Positions 17,389 through 26,234 of a stretch of 64,000 bases of DNA are shown in pieces. This DNA comes from an uncultured Oscillospiraceae bacterium (GTDB lineage: Bacteria > Bacillota > Clostridia > Oscillospirales > Ruminococcaceae). The notes below the pieces were generated by a model. It was not told the DNA's origin. It did not search any database and saw nothing but the letters and a program-made list of their open reading frames with translations. Positions within the stretch are counted from its first letter, which is position 1. Each line of letters begins with the position of its first letter. The DNA lies in contig CAJUHS010000001.1 of the NCBI GenBank assembly GCA_910586535.1, positions 4,960 to 68,959 on the forward strand. The letters are read 5' to 3'. Position numbers and translations under genes: made by a program.

Positions 17389-19023
17389 ATGCTGATCAAG
17401 GATTTTGGAAAAATAATCGGAAATGAATTTAAAGGCTACAATATCAAAAAATTCGGTAAAGACGCCCTTGCGGGCGTAACTGTAGCGGCAGTAGCTTTGC
17501 CTCTTGCACTTGCTTTCGGCGTAAGTTCGGGAGCAACAGCTGCCGCGGGACTTGTTACCGCAATATTTGCTGGACTTATAATAGGCGGACTTTCAGGCGC
17601 TTCATATCAGATAAGCGGCCCAACAGGCGCAATGACCGCAATACTTGCTTCGCTTGTGGCTCAGTACGGCATACAGGGAGTGTTCATTGCAAGCTTTATA
17701 GCGGGTACTCTGCTGCTTATCGCGGGTATATTAAAGCTCGGAGGACTGGTCTCCTACCTGCCGATGCCTGTTATAACAGGGTTTACAAGCGGAATCGCCG
17801 TAACTATTGCGCTCGGACAGGTAAACAATCTTTCCGGCCTTACCTCTGAGGGAACCACGGCAATTGAAAAGATCGGAAGCTATTTTATGCTCGAACAGCA
17901 CATAAATATCACCGCGCTTATCGTAGGTACTGCGGTTATTGTGTTTATGTTTGCATATCCGAAAAAAATAAATCAGTTTTTCCCAAGCTCCCTGGCGGCT
18001 ATCATTCTTACAACAGCTGCAAATATGATATTCAAGTTTGATATTCCCGTTGTCGGTAATATACCCAAAACAGTTTTTCTGAACGACCGCTTAGACCTTT
18101 CGGCGCTTGCTGACTGGGATACCGTCAAAGAAATGATAATCCCGGCAATATCGATTGCTGCTCTCGGACTTATTGAATCACTGCTTTGCGGAGCTTCTGC
18201 GGGAAGAATGAAAAACGAAAAGCTGAACGCAAATGTGGAGCTTGCGGCGCAGGGTATTGGCAATATGATACTTCCCTTATTCGGAGGAGTTCCCGCCACT
18301 GCCGCTATTGCCCGTACAAGCGTTGCCATTAAGTCGGGAGGGCAGACAAGAATCACATCCGTTGTTCACTCGGCAATACTGCTGCTCTCAATGTTCGTTC
18401 TCGGCGGAATAATGTCAATGATACCGCTGTCGGCATTGGCAGGAGTCCTTATAGTTACCGCATGGCGAATGAACGAGTGGGTTTCAATAAAGTCAATTTT
18501 CGGGAAAAAGATAAAGACCGCTATTTTGCAGTTCCTAATAACAATGACTGCAACTGTTATTTTTGATCTTACGGCAGCAATTATCATCGGCGTTGCGTTC
18601 TCGATAATAATGTTTGTAGTCAAGGTCTCGGATATGCAGGTCACGGTAGCGGAAGTAGACCCTGGCAGACTTGACGATCCCGAGATCGACCCGGATAAGC
18701 TTAAATATACCTGCGTTGTGTACATATCAGGTCCGCTCTATTTCGGCACCTGCGCAAAGCTTGAAGAGAAAATTTCTGCGCTGGGAGAAAACTACAACGT
18801 TATATTTTCTATGCGGGGCGTCACCGTTGCGGATATTTCCGGAATAGAAGCTCTCCATGAGTACTGTGAACGGCTTATTTCAAACGGCATCATGGTGTAT
18901 TTCTCTTGTGTTCAGCCGCCTGTAATGTCGATGATCGAGCGCTGCGGTTTGAAAGAGCGTTTCCATGACGATATGTTTTTCTGGAGTACCGATACAGCTT
19001 TCAAATACATATCCAAACTCTGA
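17389..19023 (+). CDS. SulP family anion transporter with STAS domain
   Basis: The product is 544 aa. I start at ATG 17389, eleven bases after GGGGGAA, rather than the GTG at 17350. Ten or more membrane spans lie at about residues 20-420, with SulP signatures such as DALAGVTVAAVALPLALAFG and GLIIGGLSGASYQISGPTGA. A cytoplasmic STAS domain follows at about 440-540, with VADISGIEALHEY around the usual regulatory Ser. It probably exchanges or co-transports sulfate, bicarbonate or a dicarboxylate; substrate cannot be read from sequence. Base composition rises sharply here compared with the phage. Confidence 0.92.
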   Translation: MLIKDFGKIIGNEFKGYNIKKFGKDALAGVTVAAVALPLALAFGVSSGATAAAGLVTAIFAGLIIGGLSGASYQISGPTGAMTAILASLVAQYGIQGVFIASFIAGTLLLIAGILKLGGLVSYLPMPVITGFTSGIAVTIALGQVNNLSGLTSEGTTAIEKIGSYFMLEQHINITALIVGTAVIVFMFAYPKKINQFFPSSLAAIILTTAANMIFKFDIPVVGNIPKTVFLNDRLDLSALADWDTVKEMIIPAISIAALGLIESLLCGASAGRMKNEKLNANVELAAQGIGNMILPLFGGVPATAAIARTSVAIKSGGQTRITSVVHSAILLLSMFVLGGIMSMIPLSALAGVLIVTAWRMNEWVSIKSIFGKKIKTAILQFLITMTATVIFDLTAAIIIGVAFSIIMFVVKVSDMQVTVAEVDPGRLDDPEIDPDKLKYTCVVYISGPLYFGTCAKLEEKISALGENYNVIFSMRGVTVADISGIEALHEYCERLISNGIMVYFSCVQPPVMSMIERCGLKERFHDDMFFWSTDTAFKYISKL

Positions 19024-19067
19024 CTCAAAGCTTATAACAAAATAAAGGTTCTGCCTTTTACGCGGTT

Positions 19068-19247
19068 TTAGGGCGTGTCAGCAATATCCGAATATTCGGA
19101 TTGCAAGCAGATTTTTCGTTTTTTATGGTAATTTTCCGCATACGAATTTTTTCGTAATACATCGCTCATTTTAAGGAAAATTAACACAGGAAAACAAAAA
19201 AGGTGATTGCAAGACGAACATTTAGCGGTATTGCCAACACGCCCTAA
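19068..19247. mobile_element. 180-bp MITE with long terminal inverted repeats
   Basis: The left end TTAGGGCGTGTCAGCAATA and the right end TATTGCCAACACGCCCTAA are inverted repeats matching at 17 of 19 positions; TA or TTA is the likely target duplication. The interior is AT-rich and carries no transposase. A 75-codon frame on the minus strand spans it but uses the repeat as its C-terminus, so it is not called as a gene. It lies between a plus-strand gene end and a minus-strand gene end. It is probably mobilised by a full-length element elsewhere in the genome. Confidence 0.75.
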
Positions 19248-19328
19248 TATGCTCTTTACAGATATCACGTTTTTTCGCGTTTTTACACTTTTCACATTTT
19301 ATGCGTCCGGCTGCAAATGAGCTTCGTT

Positions 19329-20669
19329 TCAGCTTTTTTTCTTATTTAATATTTTAAGAAAGACCATTGCAGCTACAGCGGCTATAGCAGCGACTACTGC
19401 AATAACTATCATCTTCAGAACAGGACTTTTACTGCTTTCACCGTTTTCGGTAAACGGATCGCCGCCGTATGGCTGAGAGCCGTCCGAAGGGTTTGCTATG
19501 TTTCCGTCCTGCGCTGCCTGCACATCGTTGACACTACCGGCATTTTCTCCGTCTGAGTGCTGCTCTCCCTGTCCGCCGCTGCTGACATCAGCTTCTCCGG
19601 AAACACCGTTATTAATGCCGCCGTTCATATCTGTATCACCGCTTACTCCATAACCCTCAGCGCCCGAAGGAATATCGTTTATCAGCTTCAGCATACCTAT
19701 GGAATTTTCAATATTAAGCAAAGCCTCGTCTATTTCGTCCTGAGTGGCATTCGGGTCGGAAATGATATTCTTTGCATCGTCTACAGCATCTTTAAGATCG
19801 TTGTAGCTGCTTTCGGTATAGTCTGTTTTTCTGTAGCTTTCCGCTCTTGCCAGCGCGTCCAGAAGCGCGGACATATCGGGAGGATTAAGGTTCTCTCCGA
19901 TCTGATCCTGCTCCTCAAGCTCGGAATCATCATATTGACCGCCGCTGACGTCTTCGCCGTACCCGGTATCCTCTTCGTCCTGATCAGATCCCCATAAATC
20001 ATCGGCATTATTAAGGTCGTCATGCCAGCTGTCGGTTGGGGTTGAGACAGTAATATTGGGGAAATAGTTTCCCGAGGGACGATCCGGATACACCGGAACA
20101 GATACTCCCGGCGAAGACTGTCCCATTGCCGTTATACTTACGGAAGCGGGATAATCGGTACTGTTATCTGGAGAAACTATCTCTCCGTCCCTTACAAACT
20201 TGACGGAATCCCTTACTACCTCCACTGCCGCCGAAACCGCATTATTGCCATGAGTGCTTATTTTTATTCTGCCGACCGTAATAAAGTCGGAAGGTGAAAA
20301 CAGAGCCTCTGTTCCCGCAAGATAAATATTCAGTATCCCCGTATCGTTTTTGTACCTGCTCTCAACGATCTTTGAGGAAAGACCGCTGTCAGGAATAAAT
20401 TCCAGATCAACGCTGTCCGAATTTGCTTTGACGCTTACAGACACCTGCATTGAAGCTATCTCCTCGGCGGCAGCCTGCGGAAAGTAAAGCTCCAGAACAG
20501 CCTCGCCGCCGTTTGACTCAAGCCTTATCTCATTGCTTTCCGCAGCGGAAACGTTAAGCGTCAGCGACATACCAAAGAAGACTGTCAGCGCCGCCGCGCC
20601 AAATAATTTTTTTATTTTTTCCGCAGCACCGGCAGCAGCGGTACGGCTGTTATTGAAAAATGTACTCAT
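19329..20669 (-). CDS. membrane-anchored surface protein with cohesin-like and FIVAR domains
   Basis: The product is 446 aa. The start is ATG 20669 after GGAGG. A signal peptide covers about residues 1-43. Residues 46-183 have the strand pattern and motifs of cohesin or CBM-like modules (VSVSVKANSDSVDLEF, GILNIYLAG, FITVGRIKIS). An acidic Pro/Ser/Gly linker is followed by a FIVAR helical hairpin at about 266-328 (LDALARAESYRKTDYTESSY, then DLKDAVDDAK). A Gly/Asn-rich stretch precedes a C-terminal membrane span at 417-440 and KKKS. It starts five bases after the M60 peptidase stop, so the two are co-expressed. The likely job is to hold the dockerin-bearing peptidase on the cell surface; that is inference. 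Confidence 0.75.
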   Translation of the reverse strand: MSTFFNNSRTAAAGAAEKIKKLFGAAALTVFFGMSLTLNVSAAESNEIRLESNGGEAVLELYFPQAAAEEIASMQVSVSVKANSDSVDLEFIPDSGLSSKIVESRYKNDTGILNIYLAGTEALFSPSDFITVGRIKISTHGNNAVSAAVEVVRDSVKFVRDGEIVSPDNSTDYPASVSITAMGQSSPGVSVPVYPDRPSGNYFPNITVSTPTDSWHDDLNNADDLWGSDQDEEDTGYGEDVSGGQYDDSELEEQDQIGENLNPPDMSALLDALARAESYRKTDYTESSYNDLKDAVDDAKNIISDPNATQDEIDEALLNIENSIGMLKLINDIPSGAEGYGVSGDTDMNGGINNGVSGEADVSSGGQGEQHSDGENAGSVNDVQAAQDGNIANPSDGSQPYGGDPFTENGESSKSPVLKMIVIAVVAAIAAVAAMVFLKILNKKKS

Positions 20670-20674
20670 ACTAA

Positions 20675-23600
20675 TTATTCCTCCGCTCCTTCGGTACTCC
20701 ACATATTATCTGCCGCTGCTGTATTGTCTGTTGTGACGCTGCTATCCGTTCCGATATTTTCTGTACTGCCTGATATTTCGGTGCTAAGCGTATCGTCTGT
20801 ATTGTCGCTTTCCTCATATCTTCCGCCTCCGAGACTTATCTCCGGAAGTATCTGCGGAACATCGACAAACATCGAATCGCTTACAAGCCGCTCCCCCTCG
20901 TTTGTCAGAGCGTTGTTCACACGGTAAAGCTCCGCGCGAACCTGCGGTATTCCTGCAAGAGAAACATTATCCGACGGCGTCAGCCAGTATATCCATGTAC
21001 CGTTTGCAACATCCTCTAAAAGGCCGCTGCCCGGGTCGTCAGCCAAAATAATCTGGTTAGCGGTAAGATAGCCTTCAGTATCGGTACCGCCTACAACATT
21101 TCCGTTTTGGTCAAACAGCATTACCACGCTGTATGCGGGATTGCCCTTATAGGCTCCCGTGAATACTATCGAACCCTTGGGAATAACGTCGTTTTCACCG
21201 CTGCCGTACCTGTAATCCTCCGAAAGCACGCCTATTGCAGGAGTTCCGTCCGTGCTTCTGAAATCAACATCGTCTCCGGTCACGCCCAGAACGTCCAGCT
21301 CGGCAATTGAGATTTCCTGTCCGGGCTGATCGCAGATAACAAGCTTTACAGCGTCTGCCTTGTAGGTGCTTATGTACTTCCTGTCAGCATTTTCAAAGAA
21401 TACAGTACCGCTGCCGCCAAGATATCCGCTTGCAGCCTCCTGCCATGTACCGTTTTCTGTCCTTACCATTATGATGTAATTTCCCAAAGCCGCCCCGCTG
21501 CCCGCTGTGTACTTAAAGCCCGAAACAGTCTCATACCTGTTAAAGCTGAGGGTTATCTCGGCGTTTGCTGAAATCGTGCCAATATATTCGGTACTGTCAT
21601 TTCCGTCGGCGGCAAGGAGTATCGGATCGTCCGCCTTGGGAGCGCAGGGCATATCGTCGTCGGCTGTTCCGGCGTTCTGAATATTGCTTGCGGTAATGCC
21701 CGTACTGCTTATTGTCCACCAGCTCTTGTCAAGACTGCCGTCGTCCTGAATCTTTATAGGCTCAAGAGTCTTTGGCGCAGAGCGGTAAAGATACTTGTCA
21801 ACCACCGTCACCTCGTATGTAACTACCCTGTTGTTAAGTCCAGCCGCATAATCGGTAAAGGTACTGTCTGTAGTAAAGCCCACAACCTCTTTAGTAACCT
21901 GTCCGCCTGAGGTTGTGCAGCGCACTATCTCATATCCGAGAACCTCGTCCGCGGGAATATTTTCAGACGAAAGATTAAAGTCCACCTGACAGGAATTGTT
22001 CCATGAAACGCTTGCGGAGGTATCCGCGCTTACCGCCTGTACATTTCCGCCTGTTCCGAGACTGCCGCCGTATGGATTTTCAATTCGGTATACACGTGAA
22101 TCGTCGTCAGTGTAATATATTGCTCTTTCTTCCTTAACAAACTGACCCGCATACTGTATCGTTGCACTGTCGGGAATTTTACCCCAGCGCTCGAAAAATT
22201 CAAGTATATCCTTTTCCGCAGCAGCACACGCAAGGCGCATAAGGTTCTGATCCGTACCTCCACCAAGTGTAAGCTGAACGCCTCCCGGTGAGGGAGCGAG
22301 AGAAGGCGTACGGGCGTAGCTGTCCATTCTTGCGTAGAACAGATTTTCAAGCTGCTCCGTGCGGTTGTCATAGGTCTTGTAGTTATAGCCGGTGTCGTAC
22401 GCAAGATGAAGCTGCCAGTACATACCGAGCTGAGTCGCAATATTGGACGCCTGACCTGTCGTACCCGACGTTACCTTACGGTAGATATTATCATAGGTAA
22501 ATCTCATGCCGACGTTTGAATCCTTTGCCTTAGCAAGCTGAGCAAAGTAATTGTTCGTTATCTCGGCAACAGCGTATGCTCCCTGATTAATGCAGTGACC
22601 TATCTCGTGAGCAATTCCCCAGCCGAAATAATTTCCGCTTATGTATCTTCCGCTTTCGTCCGAGACAACGCCGCTTAACGCCAGCGGATTTGCAGACTCG
22701 TTCCATTCTATGCCGATATGGTTTCCCGCGGCGTACATGAACGCACCGCTGAACATTCTCTGATAGCGGATATTCAGATGTCCCTTTGGAAGTCTGTCTG
22801 TCGCGTTTTCAGCATTGTCGTTAAGCCCCTTGTGCTGATAGAAAAGATACAGCATGTCCTCAACAGCCTTGGCAGACCTGACAGTCTGTGCCGCCTTTTC
22901 AGCCGTACCGCCCTGTCCAGCGCCGCTAAGTATGCGCTTTGCGGGCAGCGACAAAAGCATATTGTCAAGAAGTATGTCCGACGCGCCCAAAATACAGTTC
23001 TGCTCGCTGTAGCCGTATTTGTTAACATTGCTGTTTGAAGAACCCTCGTGATGCTGCCTGTGAAGCTCTTCCATTTGGTCAGCGTATATTTGAAGTTCCT
23101 CAATATAAGCTTCCGCGCGAGCTAATTTTTCACTCTCGTCTTCAACGCCGTAAAGGTCGAGCACCGGTACCTGAACGCCGCCGCTTACACGAACTGCATA
23201 ACGGTCGTCCGCATTGCTGCCGGTATACTGGATATACAGCGCGCCGCCTGATTCCTCGTCTATAGACCATATCTTTGGTATGTCGATAACGTTTGCGCCA
23301 ACTTTCAGTGAAGCGACTGTGGAAGCCATAGCGCTTGATTCCGCGTGATACTGGGTAGCAACAAGCTGTAGATTTGTAGCCGCACCTGTAGTTTTAGTAT
23401 TGTGACCAACGTAAACGGTAACGGTATCTCCTGCCGCGGCGGTAACGCCTACAGGCTGCCAAGCGTTCAAGCCGCCAAAGCCTCTGTTTACGTCGGAGGT
23501 GCTTATTTCGTTATGTATGTAGACCGGATCGCCCAAATCAACGCAGTTAAGGATATCCTCCGCATTTTTAAGCTCCGTTTCAAGACGTTCCTTGTCGGGG

Positions 23601-25924
23601 TGGAACTCGCCGCACGTTTCATCAGGAGTATTCAGCCGTGCTCTCAGCTCGTCTATTGTCTCCTGCGTAACGTCGGGTCTGAGCACAAGGTGCAGATCGT
23701 CGTCATACAGGTCTGCAATATCGTCCTCAATGGTATCGTAGTAATAGAAGTACACCTCGGAAACATTAATATTTCCGCTCGCCAAATACCGCGCGAGTCC
23801 TATTTGTATCTTCTTTATCTGCGCCTTTTCTGGCAGCTTTATAAGATAGTATGCGCGTCCCTCGCTGTCTGTCTTTCTTATGGTAGATACCTGACCGTAA
23901 CTTAAAGATGTACGGTTTCCGTACGCGTCCCAGTAATTTATTTTAGTATAGAAAAGGTTGGGACTTGTTGGAACGGCCTCATAAAGCGCAAGTGTTTTAA
24001 TGGTATACTCCTCGTCAAACTCATAGAAAAGGCCGTTGCTGCCGATATTGTTGTAGCCGCCGTCGTCCCAGGTATTGCGAATATAGTAAGAGTTCGGATC
24101 ATGGTCAACAGTTCCCCATGCCGTTTTGGTACTTTCGTCCATGGAGCTGTTCATCATCGAGCCGTAGTTCTGGGAAGCGGAGATTATGTGCTGTCCCTTT
24201 TCTCCCGCCTCGCCTGTGTTTATAAGATTGTACTTTGGCATAACAGGTGCGGACACGTCAGTAGTTGAAGCCGCCGCAGTAAGCGAGGGACTGCTTTCTC
24301 CGTACTCGTTCTCCGCAGTAACGTAAAGAACGTATTCCGATTTGTCCTCCAGATCTGCAATCGTATACGAGGTCGCGGAAATATTTCCTATTTTAGTGTA
24401 GTCCGTCTCAGAACGGAGCTTATAGTAAAGGTTGTACCACTCCGCGTCCTCCGCCTTTTTCCATGCCGCCCTGATGCTTCTGTATGCGCCCGAAGCGGTA
24501 AGACCGTCGGGTCTGTCAGGTCTTGCGGAGGCTTTAGGCGTAACGGTTACAGAGTCGCACCAGCCGCTTTTCCATGCTCCGTTTACCGACTGCACCTTTA
24601 CTGTGTACTCCGTGCCGTTTTTCAATTCTTTATCGTTAAAAGATGTAACGCTGAGAGAACAGCCCTTTACCTTTTTGACCTCGCTGGTTTCACCCTGCGT
24701 TATCATTACCTCATAACCGGTAACATTTACGCACTTATCCCAGTTGAGTGTAAAAGACTTATTACCCGCCGAAGCCGTAAGATTTACGGGAATATCCGAC
24801 GCCGGCTCCGGTATCTTATTTTCCATGCCGTTTACAAATTCAACATAGGAAATCTCGGCAATTGAGCTTTCTTTTCTCATGCCCGAAATTTTAAATGTTA
24901 CTTTCTTGACCGCGATCTGACCGCCTAAATTTATACGGATATTTCCGCGGCTGTCCTGTTCCACGGTAACGTTTCCGTCGTCCAGCAGGTGGTGTACGCC
25001 GTTTTCTATCAAAGCGATCTGGGTAGCCTCCGCGCCGTTTTCGTCCGTATAGTCAACAAAAACCTCCGCCCTTGTAACAGGGTTATCCTCGGAAACGGCT
25101 ATAACTATCCCGTCCGCACGGGAAGCAAGTCCGCTGTCGGTAACGTCGAACTGCAAAACAACAGGAGCGTCGGAAGAAATAAAGCTGCCGTCAATTGTTC
25201 CAAGCTGTACGCTGCCGTCTTTCTCAAAAAGATTTTCAATAATTCCACCTGCTATGTAAGTTCCGTCACCTACAGAAGGTTTTATAACAGTAGACGGGAT
25301 TATAGTTTCAAGAGTAGCCTGAGTATTTTGGGAAATGTTGTAGCCCTTTGCAAGGTATTCCAGATCAACCAGGTCAATGCTTCCGTCGCCGTTAAGGTCG
25401 GTAACGCCGCTGTTTGTTCTGCTGTCTACAGCGTCGGTAAGCTGCTGCACGTCCCTGTAGTCGACAACACCGTCATTGTTAGCGTCACCTATAAGGAGAG
25501 TTCCCGGGTGAGCGCCCCGGCTGTAGTCAAAACCGCCGGCAAAGCCTGTCATAAGCTTGACGGACGCCGCCTGCTTATCCACATTTATTACCTGCTCGTA
25601 ATCGGCAAAACCGTCTGCTGACACTTTAAGAGTATAGTAACCGTCCGAAAGTCTTGAAAAGCTTACTTCCTCGGACTCATCGTCCGCACCCAGAGCCAGG
25701 CTCTGAGTTAAGGTGCGGCCGTCGGTTCCTGTAAGCGCCGCAGTAAAATCAACATTTCTTTCCAACGCCAGCGCAGGCGAAATGCTGACATTGACCTGTC
25801 CGGTACCGTTACCCGCGCTGTCTATATCTGTATAATCAGCCAAAACCGTACCGCTTGCCTGCAGTGCAAGTAAAAAAGCCATGATAACAGATATTGTTTT
25901 TTTTCTGTTTTTTTTCATATTCAT
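20675..25924 (-). CDS. secreted M60 family metallopeptidase (mucin-type O-glycopeptidase) with dockerin and Fn3 domains
   Basis: The product is 1749 aa. The start is ATG 25924, six bases after GGAAAGGA. A signal peptide ends near residue 30. A dockerin with two calcium loops is at about 141-197 (GDANNDGVVDYRDV and DLNGDGSIDLVDLEYL). Two Fn3 domains follow (about 370-460 and 470-560), then discoidin-like beta domains. The M60 catalytic domain is at about 830-1300, with HEIGH at 1106-1110 and the third ligand Glu at about 1121, fitting HExxH(8-28)E. A further Fn3 and an F5/8-type C module complete it. M60 enzymes cleave next to O-glycans of mucins. A co-transcribed cohesin-like anchor follows. 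Confidence 0.88.
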   Translation of the reverse strand: MNMKKNRKKTISVIMAFLLALQASGTVLADYTDIDSAGNGTGQVNVSISPALALERNVDFTAALTGTDGRTLTQSLALGADDESEEVSFSRLSDGYYTLKVSADGFADYEQVINVDKQAASVKLMTGFAGGFDYSRGAHPGTLLIGDANNDGVVDYRDVQQLTDAVDSRTNSGVTDLNGDGSIDLVDLEYLAKGYNISQNTQATLETIIPSTVIKPSVGDGTYIAGGIIENLFEKDGSVQLGTIDGSFISSDAPVVLQFDVTDSGLASRADGIVIAVSEDNPVTRAEVFVDYTDENGAEATQIALIENGVHHLLDDGNVTVEQDSRGNIRINLGGQIAVKKVTFKISGMRKESSIAEISYVEFVNGMENKIPEPASDIPVNLTASAGNKSFTLNWDKCVNVTGYEVMITQGETSEVKKVKGCSLSVTSFNDKELKNGTEYTVKVQSVNGAWKSGWCDSVTVTPKASARPDRPDGLTASGAYRSIRAAWKKAEDAEWYNLYYKLRSETDYTKIGNISATSYTIADLEDKSEYVLYVTAENEYGESSPSLTAAASTTDVSAPVMPKYNLINTGEAGEKGQHIISASQNYGSMMNSSMDESTKTAWGTVDHDPNSYYIRNTWDDGGYNNIGSNGLFYEFDEEYTIKTLALYEAVPTSPNLFYTKINYWDAYGNRTSLSYGQVSTIRKTDSEGRAYYLIKLPEKAQIKKIQIGLARYLASGNINVSEVYFYYYDTIEDDIADLYDDDLHLVLRPDVTQETIDELRARLNTPDETCGEFHPDKERLETELKNAEDILNCVDLGDPVYIHNEISTSDVNRGFGGLNAWQPVGVTAAAGDTVTVYVGHNTKTTGAATNLQLVATQYHAESSAMASTVASLKVGANVIDIPKIWSIDEESGGALYIQYTGSNADDRYAVRVSGGVQVPVLDLYGVEDESEKLARAEAYIEELQIYADQMEELHRQHHEGSSNSNVNKYGYSEQNCILGASDILLDNMLLSLPAKRILSGAGQGGTAEKAAQTVRSAKAVEDMLYLFYQHKGLNDNAENATDRLPKGHLNIRYQRMFSGAFMYAAGNHIGIEWNESANPLALSGVVSDESGRYISGNYFGWGIAHEIGHCINQGAYAVAEITNNYFAQLAKAKDSNVGMRFTYDNIYRKVTSGTTGQASNIATQLGMYWQLHLAYDTGYNYKTYDNRTEQLENLFYARMDSYARTPSLAPSPGGVQLTLGGGTDQNLMRLACAAAEKDILEFFERWGKIPDSATIQYAGQFVKEERAIYYTDDDSRVYRIENPYGGSLGTGGNVQAVSADTSASVSWNNSCQVDFNLSSENIPADEVLGYEIVRCTTSGGQVTKEVVGFTTDSTFTDYAAGLNNRVVTYEVTVVDKYLYRSAPKTLEPIKIQDDGSLDKSWWTISSTGITASNIQNAGTADDDMPCAPKADDPILLAADGNDSTEYIGTISANAEITLSFNRYETVSGFKYTAGSGAALGNYIIMVRTENGTWQEAASGYLGGSGTVFFENADRKYISTYKADAVKLVICDQPGQEISIAELDVLGVTGDDVDFRSTDGTPAIGVLSEDYRYGSGENDVIPKGSIVFTGAYKGNPAYSVVMLFDQNGNVVGGTDTEGYLTANQIILADDPGSGLLEDVANGTWIYWLTPSDNVSLAGIPQVRAELYRVNNALTNEGERLVSDSMFVDVPQILPEISLGGGRYEESDNTDDTLSTEISGSTENIGTDSSVTTDNTAAADNMWSTEGAEE

Positions 25925-26018
25925 TACCATTCCTTTCCGCTTGTTGTATCTTTCTTTTGAAAAAGCTTTCCAAATCTCGTAAAACGTCAGATATTGCATA
26001 ATAATGTCAATTATGGTT

Positions 26019-26047
26019 ATTTTATCATATTATTTTGAAGTTTGCAA
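26019..26047 (-). promoter_or_regulatory. promoter of the M60 peptidase operon
   Basis: On the minus strand TTGCAA, 17 bases, then TAAAAT lies about 95 bases before the peptidase start. The rest of the 310-base gap to 26235 is AT-rich and holds a hairpin (CGGTATA with TATACCG near 26114-26134) downstream of the permease gene, without a clear U tract. Confidence 0.6.
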
Positions 26048-26234
26048 TAACATTTTGTAAGAAAAAATGCAAAAACATTGAATATAAAAACGCTCCCTTT
26101 TACCGGAAAGTTCACGGTATATTTTAATTATACCGAATTGTCCGATAAAACGGAAGCATTTTATATAATGAGGATATTTTACCGTTTTATTTTTATATAA
26201 AAAATAATAAATTATTAAGATTTTAAGATGGTTT

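Noticed and set aside
19068..19295. 75-codon minus-strand gene
   Set aside because: Its C-terminal part is encoded by the MITE and its terminal repeat, and it has no clear ribosome binding site.
22030..23265. Several 70-170-codon frames on either strand inside the M60 gene
   Set aside because: They are shadows of the long GC-richer coding sequence, with no site or recognisable domain.
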